DNA from: Hyaloraphidium curvatum
Taxonomy: Eukaryota; Monoblepharomycota; Hyaloraphidiomycetes; Hyaloraphidiales; Hyaloraphidiaceae
DNA: 64,000 bases
NCBI GenBank assembly: GCA_025558095.1
Contig: JAIVFI010000020.1
Span: forward strand, 372,001 to 436,000
Direction: 5' to 3'
The stretch's first letter is position 1. The number at the start of each line of letters is the position of its first letter. The notes under the pieces were generated by a model. That model did not search any database, was not told where the DNA came from, and saw nothing but the letters and a program-made list of their open reading frames with translations. Shown here one piece after another: positions 42,101-59,224 of the stretch. A program made the translations under genes and the position numbers.

Positions 42101-43148
42101 GTCCATGACGGGGGAGTAAATGTTGAGCACATCCATCCAAGGCCAAATGCGGTTGAGTGAGTCGTGCGTGTTGAGGTATGCCTGCACGACCAGCGGATTG
42201 TTCTTCACGAATGACCGCATCACATAGTCGAACCTCTCCGACTTGAGGATCTTGTCCTGCTCCTCGGGGCCGATGCGTGTGTGCGCCGAATAGTAGAGAG
42301 CAGAGAGACCGTCTTCTCCGGTGCCGGTCTTGTAGGTGGTTCCGTTTTCGGAAACGGAGTAGTGCGAAAGCCGTTCCGCCCTCTCCGCATCGCTGATGAC
42401 CAGGGGCTCGGCCATGGCACGAGTAATCTCGTCGGTAAGGATGCGCAGAGATGCCTGGATTCCCTCGAGCTGGCGCTCAATGACCGAGGCTTCACGCACA
42501 GCTATGCGGGACAGCTCGTCCTCCGATATGACGCGGATGGAGCTGACGTTTTCGTCTGTGGACAACCGTCAGAGTGTTTCGACGCGGAGGCAAGTTCAAC
42601 TCACTGAAGACGAATCGGTTCGCGGCAATGTAGACGCCGATGAGGACGCATTCCACGAGGAGCAGCGGAATGAGGGCAGTGCGGAGCTGGTGCGCCCAAA
42701 TCCAGTTCTGCAGGTACTGGGGCTTGCGCTTCTTCGACCCGAAGCCGCAACAGCCGCGGCTCGAGGAAGAAGCCGCGGATGCCGGCGGGACGGCGGCCTC
42801 CGTCGGGCTCGGCGCCTTCTTTGCCGCCGAAGAATCCATGAGGTATGCCGACCCGGTCCGGGCGCCGGCGGCGTCCAGCATGCCGGATGCCTTCTTGGCG
42901 ACCGCATAGTCCGACAAGGACGCCGTCCGGGGTGCGGCGGCGGCGGCCGCCGCCATCTTCTCATCAGGGGGGCGCTGCGAGTCCGGTAGACCCGCCAGCG
43001 ATTTCTCCGCCTCGATGTAGGCGGCGGCCGAGAGGGCCAGGTCCGGGGAGGCCGTGGCGGCTTCGCCCGGCCGGGGATCCCGCGGCGCCGCGCCGGCCGG
43101 GTCGACGACCACGACCGTCGCGTCGCTGGGCGTGCGGCCGACGGACAT
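39182..43148 (-). CDS. Transmembrane hybrid histidine kinase with two receiver domains
   Basis: Exons 42605-43148, 41792-42555, 41104-41739, 40760-41050 and 39182-40699 give 1250 residues in phase. Order: Ala-rich cytosolic N-terminus; TM1 ([19 protein letters not shown]); an extracellular dCache-like sensor of ~330 residues; TM2 ([20 protein letters not shown]); a HAMP-like linker; H-box [19 protein letters not shown] (restored by splicing); the catalytic ATPase with [19 protein letters not shown] and [10 protein letters not shown]; receiver 1 ([14 protein letters not shown]); receiver 2 ([23 protein letters not shown]). The tail carries a 21-residue repeat with NTDPF. It should autophosphorylate on ligand sensing and feed an HPt/response-regulator MAPK route. 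Confidence 0.93.
39231..39390. repeat. 63-bp coding repeat in the histidine kinase tail
   Basis: Three copies with a 63-bp period, marked by GTGTTGCT at 39243, 39306 and 39369. On the minus strand they encode GSS[A/S][14 protein letters not shown], with the last copy shortened. Confidence 0.88.
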
Positions 43149-43344
43149 GCGAGCCGTGGAGGAGGGGAAGAGGAGGGTGTGTAGTCTGGTGACAAACCGA
43201 GGGAGGTGGGTGAAGCCGGGACGCGCCCGATGGCGCCGCATGTGGTTCTAGATCTTTTGGAACATCGGCTTCGCCCCAACGTCCCTACCCGAGGATTCGT
43301 CAGCTCAACCATGAAAACAGCACACGATCTACATTATGCTCGCT

Positions 43345-44660
43345 CTATGCTCCTCCTAAAAGCTTTGCCTTCAGTGCCAGGACGGTGGCGCGCTCCGTCG
43401 GCGGCAAGGCGTCGATCTGCGCCTGCGAAAGGCTGAGGACCTGCTGGATGAGCATCGCCTGCGCAATCGGGATCAAGGTTAGAGCAGAAAGTGATGCGCA
43501 GCTTGGCGAGGTGTCACCTGTTGGGGATCCGCTATTGCCGGCTGCATCGGCGGCACCATCTGGGGCGCAATCGGCGGGGCGCCGTACGGCGGCGGCACGG
43601 CACCGGCAGGGAATGGCATCGACTGTTGCGGCATCGGAGGACGTGCAGGGAAGCCCATGGGACCGGGGGCCGGAGGAAAGGGCGCGGGTGCAGGCTGCTG
43701 CATCGTTTGCTGCGAGCGGCGTGACGATCAAAACTCGGTCCGAACGGCTGCTGCAACACGAATTCTTACCTGGACGACAGAAACGTCAATCAGGTTGGTG
43801 ACGAGCATGATTTGGAAGAGGGCGTAGCTGTGCAAATTGAGAAAATGAGCTGCCAGTGCCGAGCAATCCAAAACGGACGACACCCACGCCAACGGAGGGT
43901 TCTGTTGGAGAAGACCGCGTGCCTGGTCCGGCGAGTTGGTGGCTAGCAGCTGGAGGAACGATCACGCCAGTAAGAGGTATGCCCAGCAGGTCACGACCCC
44001 GCCCACCTTCATCTGCGCCATCAGCTCCATCAGCTGGTCGTTGGAGAACAGCGATATCGCCTTGGCAATCAGCGGATCCTGTCCCGCGGGCGCTGGAGCC
44101 GCGCCCGGCGCCGGCATGGCCTGCACCGGCGGAGGCGCCGCGACGGGCGGCGGCGCCGCGGGGGAAGGCACGAAACGCTCCTTCTCCTCCTTGTCCCGCC
44201 CGCCGCCGCCCCGATCCCGCCCGTCGCTCTCGGCAAAATCGACGCGGAGCGTGCGGCCCCCCATGTCGTAGTTGTTCAGGTTGCGGACCGCGCTCGCGGC
44301 CGTCTCGTAGTCAAAATACTCGCAGAAGCCTGTCCCGACGCCGCCACCAATGTGAGAAACCATCTTCCGAGCCTCCAAGATCGTCCGCCGGGAGCCCACC
44401 ATATCCCTTTGCCTTGCCAGTCTCGCGGTCGAAAACCAATCTGCGCCGGACGCGTCCAACACCAGCGCGAAAAGCCACGGGAATGGAGCTCACCGAAAGC
44501 CGGCCACGGGTCCCACGGTGCTGAAGATCTCCGTCAGCTGCTCCTCGGTCGTGTCGTAGGGGATGTTCCCAACGAAACACACGGCATTGCTGGAGCCTGG
44601 CACCCGCGGCGCAATCGAACGCGAGGACGCGCGGGCGGTACGGTCAGACGTTCTTTCCAT
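43345..44660 (-). CDS. Cleavage stimulation factor CstF64 / Rna15 homologue
   Basis: Seven exons: 44494-44660, 44400-44440, 44007-44329, 43888-43949, 43770-43827, 43518-43709 and 43345-43458, 318 residues. One N-terminal RRM has RNP2 CFVGNIP and RNP1 KGYGFCEY, the latter assembled across the 41-nt second exon's splice. A charged linker leads to the hinge domain ([35 protein letters not shown]), then a Pro/Met/Gln-rich linker. The C-terminal helical domain is [20 protein letters not shown]. It binds the downstream GU-rich element and CstF77/Pcf11 in mRNA 3'-end processing. Introns are 53-70 nt. RRP41 lies head-to-tail upstream with a 106-bp gap. Confidence 0.93.
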
Positions 44661-44766
44661 CGCGATGGGCTCGGCTCGGCTCGGGGCCACCTTTTCGAGA
44701 CATTGTGCGCCGGAGTGTGGGTGGGGGAGGGACAACGCGGCTTGCCGGACTGATCACCTCTTTTCT

Positions 44767-45857
44767 TCAGGTTCTTGCACCCGATCTAAAGGCATTCAGG
44801 TCGATCGTCACCCCCGACGCCGCCTGCGCCTCCTCCAACGAGTGCTGCGCGCCGCCCAGTCTCGCCTCGAGCGTCCGCTTCACCTCCGCCTCGAGCACCT
44901 TCTGCACCACCGCGCAGCCGTCCGCCGCCGTGTCCAGCATGGCCTCGAGGGCCTCGAGGTGGAATTTGTTCTCGGAAAGGAGGGTGACGGCCTTGGATTG
45001 GTTCCGCTTGGCCAGGGTGGCGAGGGTGATGGAGGCGCACTGGTGCGAGTTTTCTTCGAGGCTGTTGAGATCTGCGGGGGCAACGGGAGAAGTCCGGTCC
45101 ATGTTAGCGGGGAGCAGCAGAGACCATCAGCATGGTCCGCACCAAGGAGAATCTCGTGGTCCGAGAGGTACCCTGGCATCGCATCCGGGGCCGGGGCGCC
45201 CGAGGCCGTGCCCAGGAACCCCTTTGGCAGCCTCGCGGCACCGACCGTCACGGCACACACGTAGTCCGTCACCGGGATCCCGGCGTCGATGATCGCCAGC
45301 GTCGCCGCGTTCACGGCGCACGCGAGCGTCCCCCCGTCGACCTGGATCATCTGGCACGATATCCGGATCTCGGAACGGGGGAAAGCCGAGGCGATGATGA
45401 TCGGCTCCACGGTCTTCCGCAACGTGGCGGCGATTTCCACCGTTCTGCGGTCCCGGCCGCGGTTCGCACGTCCCGCGGCACCGCCGCGCTGGCCCGAAGA
45501 CTGGGCAAACGTGGGCGCGTGGAAATCGACCGTGATTTGCGCCCCACCGCCGACCGAGGGCATCGATGCGCCGTCCTCGGCGCCAGTTTGGGCTTCGAGC
45601 AGGGAAGCCGGGCCGCCAGCGGGGCCAGACCTGTTCTCCGTCGACGAGGAGGCGGCGCCCTGCCCCTCCCGGCGACGATCGCGCTCCTTCGGGCCGTAGA
45701 CCGTGCACAGACAGCGCGTATTGCCCATCTGCACGTAGGCCGAGCCGTCTGCCCGCGGGAGCACGCCCGTGCGGGCGCTGAGCCTGCGGAGCTCCTTGGG
45801 CCGCCGGCCGTCCAGGCGCAGGCCCTCGAGCGATATGAGGTCCTTCCGGTCCTCCAT
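44767..45857 (-). CDS. RRP41: Exosome core subunit RRP41 (RNase PH fold)
   Basis: Exons 45143-45857 and 44767-45071 (71-nt intron) give 339 residues. It opens LRLDGRRPKELRRLSARTGV, then GSAYVQMGNTRCLCTVYGPK, the RNase PH substrate fold. VEPIIIASAFPRSEIRI, QVDGGTLACAVNAATLAIID and PVTDYVCAVTVG follow. The splice joins into DLNSLEE, the conserved place of the family's 'D-L-N-x-x-E' motif. A ~55-residue insertion rich in Gly, Ser and Ala in the N-terminal half makes it longer than the usual ~245 residues. It is part of the ring that threads RNA for 3'-5' decay. Confidence 0.93.
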
Positions 45858-46023
45858 CGACCCGATGCGATGGAAAGAGATGGAAACAAAGGGGGGCTAT
45901 GGCCTCAACAGGAACGAGGAGGAGGACGCGTTGACGACACTCGAGCAGCACGGCGACAGAAAGAGTGACGCGTTTCTGCCATCACATCCACGCGATCGCA
46001 CGCTCGCGCAGGCCCGATTCGCG
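45858..46023. promoter_or_regulatory. 166-bp divergent intergenic region
   Basis: Shared upstream region of RRP41 (minus) and the RhoGAP gene (plus). No clear core element seen. Confidence 0.3.
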
Positions 46024-49000
46024 ATGGCCGATCCGGCACCGCCAGCCGCGGAGCCCATTCCGCCTCCCGCCGCCCCGGCGGAATCGCCATCGCCGCCCGC
46101 GGACGCGTCGCCGCCCCGCGCCGCACCGTCCCCGGCCGCCCCGCCCGCGCCGAACACCGCGGTCGCGCCGGACGCGTCGCAGGCCGCGGCGCCGCCTGCG
46201 CAGCCTGCTGACAGTGCGCCCGCTGCGGCGGCGCCCCCGGATGCCGCCGAGCAGCCCGCGGCGCCCGCATCGGAGTCCGCCACGGCACACGCGCCCGCCC
46301 CGGAACCAGCTGCCCCGGCAGCGGAGCCTGCGACCCCGGTCACGCCAGAAAATCTGTACGCCCAGGCGGTCTGGAACTACGCAGCCCTCGAGGACAACGA
46401 AATAAGCTTCGCGCAGGGGGAATACGTGCTCGTGCTGCTCAGGGCAAACGCGGACTGGTGGGAGGGCATCAACCTGAGCGTGCCGGACAGCAAACCGGGC
46501 TACTTCCCCGCGAACCGCGTCAAGCTCCTTCCCGGACCCCCGCCCGGTGTCGCCCTCCCTGCGCCCGGTGGTGCTCCCTCGGCGGAAGCGGTAGCAGCTG
46601 CATCTCCGCCAGAAGAACCTCCCGCGGCGGCAAGTCCCGATGTGACGCCTCCCGCACCGACATCAGCGCAAACTCTGCCTCCGGTTGTCGCTGCAATCGC
46701 TGCAGCCTCGGAGCCGCCGGCGGCGCAGACGGAGGCCGCTGCCGACAAGTCAGAAAAGCCTGCCGAACCGGCGCCCACCGCTGGCCCGCCCGAAGTTCCC
46801 GGCGACGCGACGAAGCCCGAGCCGGCGGCATCGCCCGAGGCTGAAGCACGTGTCGCCGAGGCCCAAGTTGCGGCGCACCCTGCTGCGGCGGAAACGATTC
46901 CCGCCGCTGTCAGCGAAGCCCCGGTCGCGGCGGAACAGCCCGCGCCTGCCGCCGAGGTGCCTGCTGGTGAAGTTGTGGAAGCGGAGAAGCTGCCGGCGGA
47001 AACGGAGGTGACACTGGGCCCGGAACCCTCCGGAGCGGAGCCACCGGAAGGAGCTTCTGCCGAGGGGGAGGCGCATGGCGAGGCGGAGCAGGCACCCGCG
47101 GAAGGACAAGTGGATGCGGAGCCGATCCAAGGCGAAGGCGAACAGGCCGACGCCACCGCGGCGCCGCAAGAGGTCACGGACCCCGAGGAGCTCCTGGACA
47201 CGGACGGCAACCCGCTGCCCCCCGACTGGCGCAAGGTTTGGCGGGACGAGGACCAGGCGTTCTACTACTTCAACGTCGTGACGGAGGAGACGAGCTGGGA
47301 CATTCCCGGCAAGGTTGCAGCTGCGGACGGGGTTCCCGAGACGACAGATTCGCAGGAGTCGCTCGAGTCGATCACGGCCACGGTGGGTCTTTTCTTGCCG
47401 TGTCTGCCATGTCTGCACCTCACCCGCTTCGTTCGTTGCAGCTCCCGCCCAACTGGGAAGCCGTGCGCGACGACAGCGGCAACCTGTACTACTACAACAG
47501 CGCCACCGAGCAGACCTCGTGGGACGTGCCCCCGGCCGACGGCTCGGAAACCACGCCCGTCAGCGGCACCGACTCGGCAGGCCCGTCGCCGATGGCCAGC
47601 CAGGCCAGCATGGACTACTCGGCCGCAACTGGGCCGCCGCTGCCCCCGCGATCGCACCCGCCGGCGCAGTTCCTGACGTTCGAAGCCATCCCGCCCAACC
47701 TGGTGCTGGCCGCGGGACCGGTGCTCGTCAGGCTGCAGGGGGGCGAGGACAGGCGGTTGAGCAAGGATTGGATTCCTTTCTGGGGCGCCGCGATCAGGGG
47801 AGCTCTGGTTCTGTTCACCGTGGCGCCCCAGGGTCAGGTACGTTCCGCCATGCCTCCCAGCACCGCGCTTCCTTACCTGGGCCATTCCACCAGAAATTCT
47901 TCTACTCCTGGGTCGACCTTTCGCAGGCGCAATGGCGGCAGGCGACCAAGGACGACACCAAGAAGCGGAACGCCCTCTTCTTCGAGAACCCCGGGAGGGC
48001 CGGCTACGTCCTCCGCACCGAGGACGATGCCGAGTTCGCCAGGTTTTACCAAGCGTTCCCTCTGGCTTGCACGCCGTTTGGACCCGCCGAGCTTGGTGGG
48101 GATCGTGCAGCCTTTTGCCCGACAGTCCGATCTGACGTCAGCTGCGCGCCGCAGAGCTTGTGGCAAAGGTCAAGGAGCTCGCTGCGTTCCTGGAGATGCA
48201 GGGCGACCACGCCGGCGTCAAGAAGGAAAAGAGCGCGTGGAAGAGTATGGGCGGGCTGTTTGCGCAGCTCGGGGGGAAGTCCAGCGGCGACATTCCGCCG
48301 CCGGCCGTCCGCAAGCCCCTGCCCGAGACGCCTCCGGCGCCACAGGGTGAGCGATGGTCGAGTGACACGCCTTGAATGCTCCTGACTGAATGCCTGCGTA
48401 GTCTTCATCCCGCCCTACGCCTGCTTCGGAGGCCGCATCCCGGACCAGGTCGCCAAGCAGCAGCGCAAGATACCCTACATCGTCGAGACTTGCATCGGCG
48501 AAGTCGATGGGCGGGGGTTGCAGTCGGAGGGCATCTACCGCGTAAGCGGCAACGCCGCGAACGTGCAGCGGCTCAAGGTTCTGTTCAACTCCCGTGGGTT
48601 GCGCCAATCGGGTAGCCGTGATTGCGCCCTCATGCAATTGCAGAGGATTGCCCGGCCCTCCCCGTGGAAGATTCCCCCATCGACATCAACTCGATCGCGT
48701 CGCTACTGAAGGCGTACTTCCGCGAGCTCGCCAACCCGTTGATACCGTTCGAAACCTACGAGGACTTCCTGAACGCCGTCCGTAAGTGCAGCTTGTACCC
48801 CGAATGGTTCTCAGCTGATTCATCTCTACCCAAGGGCTCCCGTCGCGCGACATGAAGCTGAGCCAGATCAAGGACCTCGTGCAGTCCATGGCTGCCGGTT
48901 TCCAGGCGCACTACAACGTGCTGGAGTATCTCATGCGGCACCTGCAGCGCGTACAGGCGCAGTCCGACGTGAACAAAATGGAACCGTCGAACCTCGCCAT

Positions 49001-49243
49001 TGTCTTCGGGTGGGTGCAGCGGCGAGAACTGTCTTGCTTGTAGCTCAACGATCTTCCAGGCCCACGATCTTGAAATCTCCCGCGGAAAACGCAGGGAATG
49101 TGGAAATCATGAACATCCCGCTGCAGAATGAGCTGGTCGAGCTCATGGTGGAAACATGCGACTGGCTTTTCGACGTGAGCGACTGCACACGGACCGCGAC
49201 CATGCATTGCTGACTGGACTGCATGCAGGGACAAAGCACCTGA
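46024..49243 (+). CDS. SH3-WW-WW-PH-RhoGAP protein (ARHGAP9/12/15/27-type)
   Basis: Nine exons: 46024-47382, 47442-47837, 47894-48095, 48155-48346, 48402-48593, 48644-48781, 48835-49009, 49060-49174 and 49229-49243, 927 residues. After an Ala/Pro-rich N-terminus, SH3 is AVWNYAALEDNEISFAQGEY with WWEG and GYFPANRVKLL. An Ala/Glu/Pro linker of ~220 residues follows, then two WW domains (LPPDWRKVWR...TSWDIP and LPPNWEAVRD...TSWDVP) and a PH domain split by introns (KFFYSWVDLSQAQW, AEFARFYQAF). The RhoGAP has GLQSEGIYRVSGNAANV with the arginine finger, SLLKAYFRELANPLIP and MEPSNLAIVFGP. It should stimulate GTP hydrolysis by Rho/Rac/Cdc42 at membranes. The last coding exon is 15 nt. The stop is 19 bp from the PMR1 stop. 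Confidence 0.9.
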
Positions 49244-49262
49244 TCGTGGTTCGCAGTCTATT

Positions 49263-52903
<3,641 letters not shown>

Positions 52904-53143
52904 TTGCCGGTGGCGGGTAACTCGGGGCCCGAGGTCTACGCGACCGGCGTGCCGCGGCCGACCATCGCGGTCAAAGGAAAACAACGTGGATTTCCGCTCC
53001 TATCGTCAGCGAGCGGGTCTGGGAAGTTCCAGCAATGCAATGTGCCACGTTTCCGCGGCAGCCGCAGCAGCCGTCGCCCGCGCTCGTGCGTACGCCGCGC
53101 GACCCCGTCCGTCTCAGAGGCAGGACCCAGCGCACTCTCCAGT

Positions 53144-53631
53144 ATGGCCAATCGAGAGCTTCGTCGGAAGGTCGTCGATCAGTACAGGCAGTTCCTCTAC
53201 CTCGTGGGCAGGCCCCTAAGCCCGCCCGGATTCGGCCCTTCTCACCGATTCCTCGTCCCACCACCTGCTTCGCTTCTTTCCACCGATTCCTTCCCACGGC
53301 CAGGCCAAGGACTACCCCGCTGGAGAGGCGTACCTCAAGTCCCGGGCCAAAACCGCCTTCGCGAAAAATGCGTCGCTAAAGGATCCGGCGGAGATCCAGA
53401 AGGCGCTCGACCGGGGAGCGTTCGTGATACGCGAGATCGAGGCGTTATACGCCCTGCGCAAGTATAGAACGTTGAGAGCGCGGCGAGTCCTAGTAGGCGG
53501 CATGGCGGGCGGTCCAGTAATCCCGTCCTGGTCACAGCTATTCCGACGAGGAACAAGGAAGAGTCACGCTCGCTTCGATCCTGGCCGCGTCGGAAAAGGA
53601 CGACAGGGGAAACGTTCCCGGGGCCTCTTGA
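53144..53631 (+). CDS. LYR-motif protein ETFRF1/LYRM5 homologue
   Basis: Exons 53144-53203, 53304-53482 and 53538-53631 encode 110 residues. The LYR core is RRKVVDQYRQFLYL, then DYPAGEAYLKSRAKTAFAKN and FVIREIEALYALRKYRTLRA, matching LYRM5 across its length. The last intron (53483-53537) has a GC donor (GCGAGT). Only this splice restores the family's tail (R-YSDEE), and every GT alternative shifts frame. Family knowledge: ETFRF1 removes FAD from electron transfer flavoprotein in mitochondria. The stop is 7 bp from the stop of the convergent cullin gene. Confidence 0.88.
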
Positions 53632-53638
53632 TTGTCGT

Positions 53639-56650
<3,012 letters not shown>

Positions 56651-56798
56651 TTCCCGAGCCCGTGATCTTCTGCGCGGCAGAAGTCTCCGCCGCTGCAACG
56701 AATCGTCCCCGGCCTGCCCTCGGCCGATCTCTGAACAAGACCGGCCGCCGCGCGCGCGTGATATAGCATCTCAGAACCGCGGGACCGAGCAGACCGCG

Positions 56799-57488
56799 AT
56801 GTCAGAGGTGCGCTGGAAGACGGTGACGAAGCCGCCGAGGCTGCGGCAGACGCGGATCGCGGCACTGGAATTGCATGCTTCGGTTCGGAGGAAGGACTCG
56901 GCGAAGAAGGGGCCGCAACTGCCGAACCGCAAGCAGGTCAGACTGGACCGCTTCCTCAAGAGCACGCCCCCGGCAACGACCGTGTCTAAGGCGGGACGCG
57001 GCAAGAGGAAGCGAGCCATTGACGAGAATGAGGTCGGAGAGACATTGGACGAACCGGATCGAAGCGGAGTTGAGGACCGTCGTGTCGAACCGCGGACTCC
57101 AGAGCCGGTCCAGCGGCCAGGGCGCTGCGTGAGTGCAAAACGGACTCCCCCCGCGGTTTCGGGGCAGCCCTTGGTGCCGTTCGCCTCGCCGCAACGGCGG
57201 AGCCCCCTGGGATCGCCACGGACATCACCCGGGGATTGCTCCCCAAGCGTGCTTCAGCCGCGAAACTTGGGACAAGGCTTTCCGAGCCGGATTCAGCAAA
57301 GCCCGCTGGGAGCGGCCTCTGGCGCGCCTTCTCCCGGGCGCTCCGCCAGTGGATCTGTTAGATCGTCGCCGGCACGATCACCGAGAACTAGCGGTGGCGC
57401 AGAGAGCCAGGGCTTGGATACGGCGGCTGAGGCTTCGTACCTGCTAGGCATTTTCGACGAGGACACGCCAGATGTGTTTTTCGAGTGA
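56799..57488 (+). CDS. Basic disordered protein with a PIP-box-like motif
   Basis: Intronless, 229 residues, not recognised as a family. Residues 46-57 read KQVRLDRFLKST, close to a PCNA-interacting box (Q-x-x-aliphatic-x-x-F-aromatic) with Leu in the last aromatic place. The middle is rich in SP/TP sites (RRSPLGSPRTSPGDCSPS), possible CDK targets, and the C-terminus has an acidic-aromatic end, YLLGIFDEDTPDVFFE. A nuclear replication or cell-cycle role is inference only. It diverges from the cullin gene with a 148-bp gap. Confidence 0.6.
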   Translation: MSEVRWKTVTKPPRLRQTRIAALELHASVRRKDSAKKGPQLPNRKQVRLDRFLKSTPPATTVSKAGRGKRKRAIDENEVGETLDEPDRSGVEDRRVEPRTPEPVQRPGRCVSAKRTPPAVSGQPLVPFASPQRRSPLGSPRTSPGDCSPSVLQPRNLGQGFPSRIQQSPLGAASGAPSPGRSASGSVRSSPARSPRTSGGAESQGLDTAAEASYLLGIFDEDTPDVFFE

Positions 57489-57564
57489 GGAGGGAAGCAG
57501 GAAGGGAAATGATTGCCACGTTGCGCACAGCCCCCGTCCTCGGCGTTCCTTGCAACTCTTCGAG

Positions 57565-59207
57565 ATGCCTCGTCCATACGGAGCCCTCGCGGCCGTCCTC
57601 GGCGCGCTGACTCTCTCGAGCGCGGTCTCCGCGCTGTATTCTCCGTCGGACGGGGTCGTCACGCTCGGCCAGGCGGGATTCCAGCGGGAAGTTCTGGGGT
57701 CCCCGGAGGTCGTCCTCGCCGAGGTGCGGAGCTCCATTCAGCCCTCCAGGCCGCCCGGCTCTGACGGAAAGACCCGTATCCTCAGTTCTTTGCCCCGTGG
57801 TGCGGCCACTGCCAACGATTGGTGCCGGACTACAAGAAAGCTGGTGCGTCCTCGCGCTCGCGACGGACTCTCGCTCGTGTTGACCACCGCCAACAGCTCA
57901 GAGCCTCAAGGGCTTGGTCAAAACCGTCGCCATCGATTGCGATGATGCTGCAAATCGGGGACTTTGCAGCGCTCAGGGCATTCAGGGTTGGTTACGCTCA
58001 CCCCGGCGTACTCAGGGCGGACCTTGATTCCACACGCTTCCGACACAGGCTTCCCGACGATCAAGGTCTTTTCTCCGACGCCGGACAAGTCGGACAAGAC
58101 CAAATTCAAGAAGATCACGTCGGGTGGGGGGCTCCAGGGCGCGTGTTGATCGAATTCTGGAGTCTGACGTCGGCGGCAGACTACCAGGGCGCGAGGAGCG
58201 CAGACGCGATGTCCGACTTTGCCATTTCTAAGCTTCCGACTTTCCTTGTGAACAGAATTGGGACGAGCGGGGTGTCGCTGGAGCAGTTCCTGGAAGACAG
58301 GCCATCGCTGCCGCGAGCCGTCTTGGTTTCGAACCGCAAAGCGACTCCTCCCCTATGGAAGGCGCTTTCGACGCAGTTTCACAACCGGATTGTCTTCGGT
58401 GAAGCCCGGTCTGATGGAGATTCGGTCGCCTCGGAGGCGATCGCCAAGTGGGGCGTGACGGACTTCCCCGGCGTCATTCTCTACCCTACGAACGAAACCG
58501 AGTTCGTCAAGTACGATGGTTGGGCCCTCTTTTTTCGACCCTTCTCGCGTTGCCTGACTCCCGATCGCCTGACTCTCGATCAGGGCAAATGAAGCACGCT
58601 GCCTTGACCCAGTTCTTTGCCAAGTACGCCCCATCTTCCAAATCCTCCAAAGGCTCGGATCAGGAGCCGAAGAAGCCGGAAGAAGAGCGCCCGCCATGTG
58701 AGTCGTGGTGATAGCCTGATTCCGAACCGCATCTCACAAGCTGGTCCCTTGACAGTCGACCCCAATGTCTATGAGGTGACGGACCAAGCAGCCCTGGACA
58801 AGTACTTGGCAACTCCGGGTATCACAGTCGTTGCTTTTGTCAACCTGGAACCTGAGTATGAGGAGAGCGTCGCAGCGCAGAAGGCCAGCGTTGAGATGCT
58901 GGCGAAGCTGAAGGAGAAGTTCTACAAAAGGAACGGCCCTTTCGGAAGCTTCGTCTGGATCAACGCCATCGAACGCGGGCGCAAGCTCATGAATGACTTT
59001 AGTGTGAGCGACATGCTCCCGAGTCTGATGATCATCCACGACAAGAAGAAGGTTTACCGTGTACACCGCGAGGCCTTTGAGCTTGAGTCTGTGCATGGCT
59101 TTTTGGGTGAGGTCTGGCAGGGCAAAGGACGTTTCTTCAAGTACGACTTTCCTCCGAAGCTGGACGCGGCCAAGAAGGAGAAGGGGGTGGCAAAGGACGA
59201 GCTCTAG
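57565..59207 (+). CDS. ER protein disulfide isomerase with KDEL tail (PDIA6/P5-like)
   Basis: Exons 57565-57723, 57786-57843, 57897-57986, 58049-58123, 58180-58518, 58584-58697 and 58741-59207 encode 433 residues. A signal peptide (AALAAVLGALTLSSAVSA-type) is followed by a thioredoxin domain with FFAPWCGHCQRLVPDY, active site CGHC formed by the first splice, then AIDCDD and cis-Pro GFPTIKVF. The second domain lacks CxxC (AIAKWGVTDFPGVILYPTNE). The third, DPNVYEVTDQAALDKYLATP onwards, ends VAKDEL, an ER-retrieval signal. One redox-active domain followed by two inactive ones resembles Mpd1/P5 proteins. Introns are 43-65 nt. Confidence 0.9.
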
Positions 59208-59224
59208 TTCCGTGTAAGAACACG

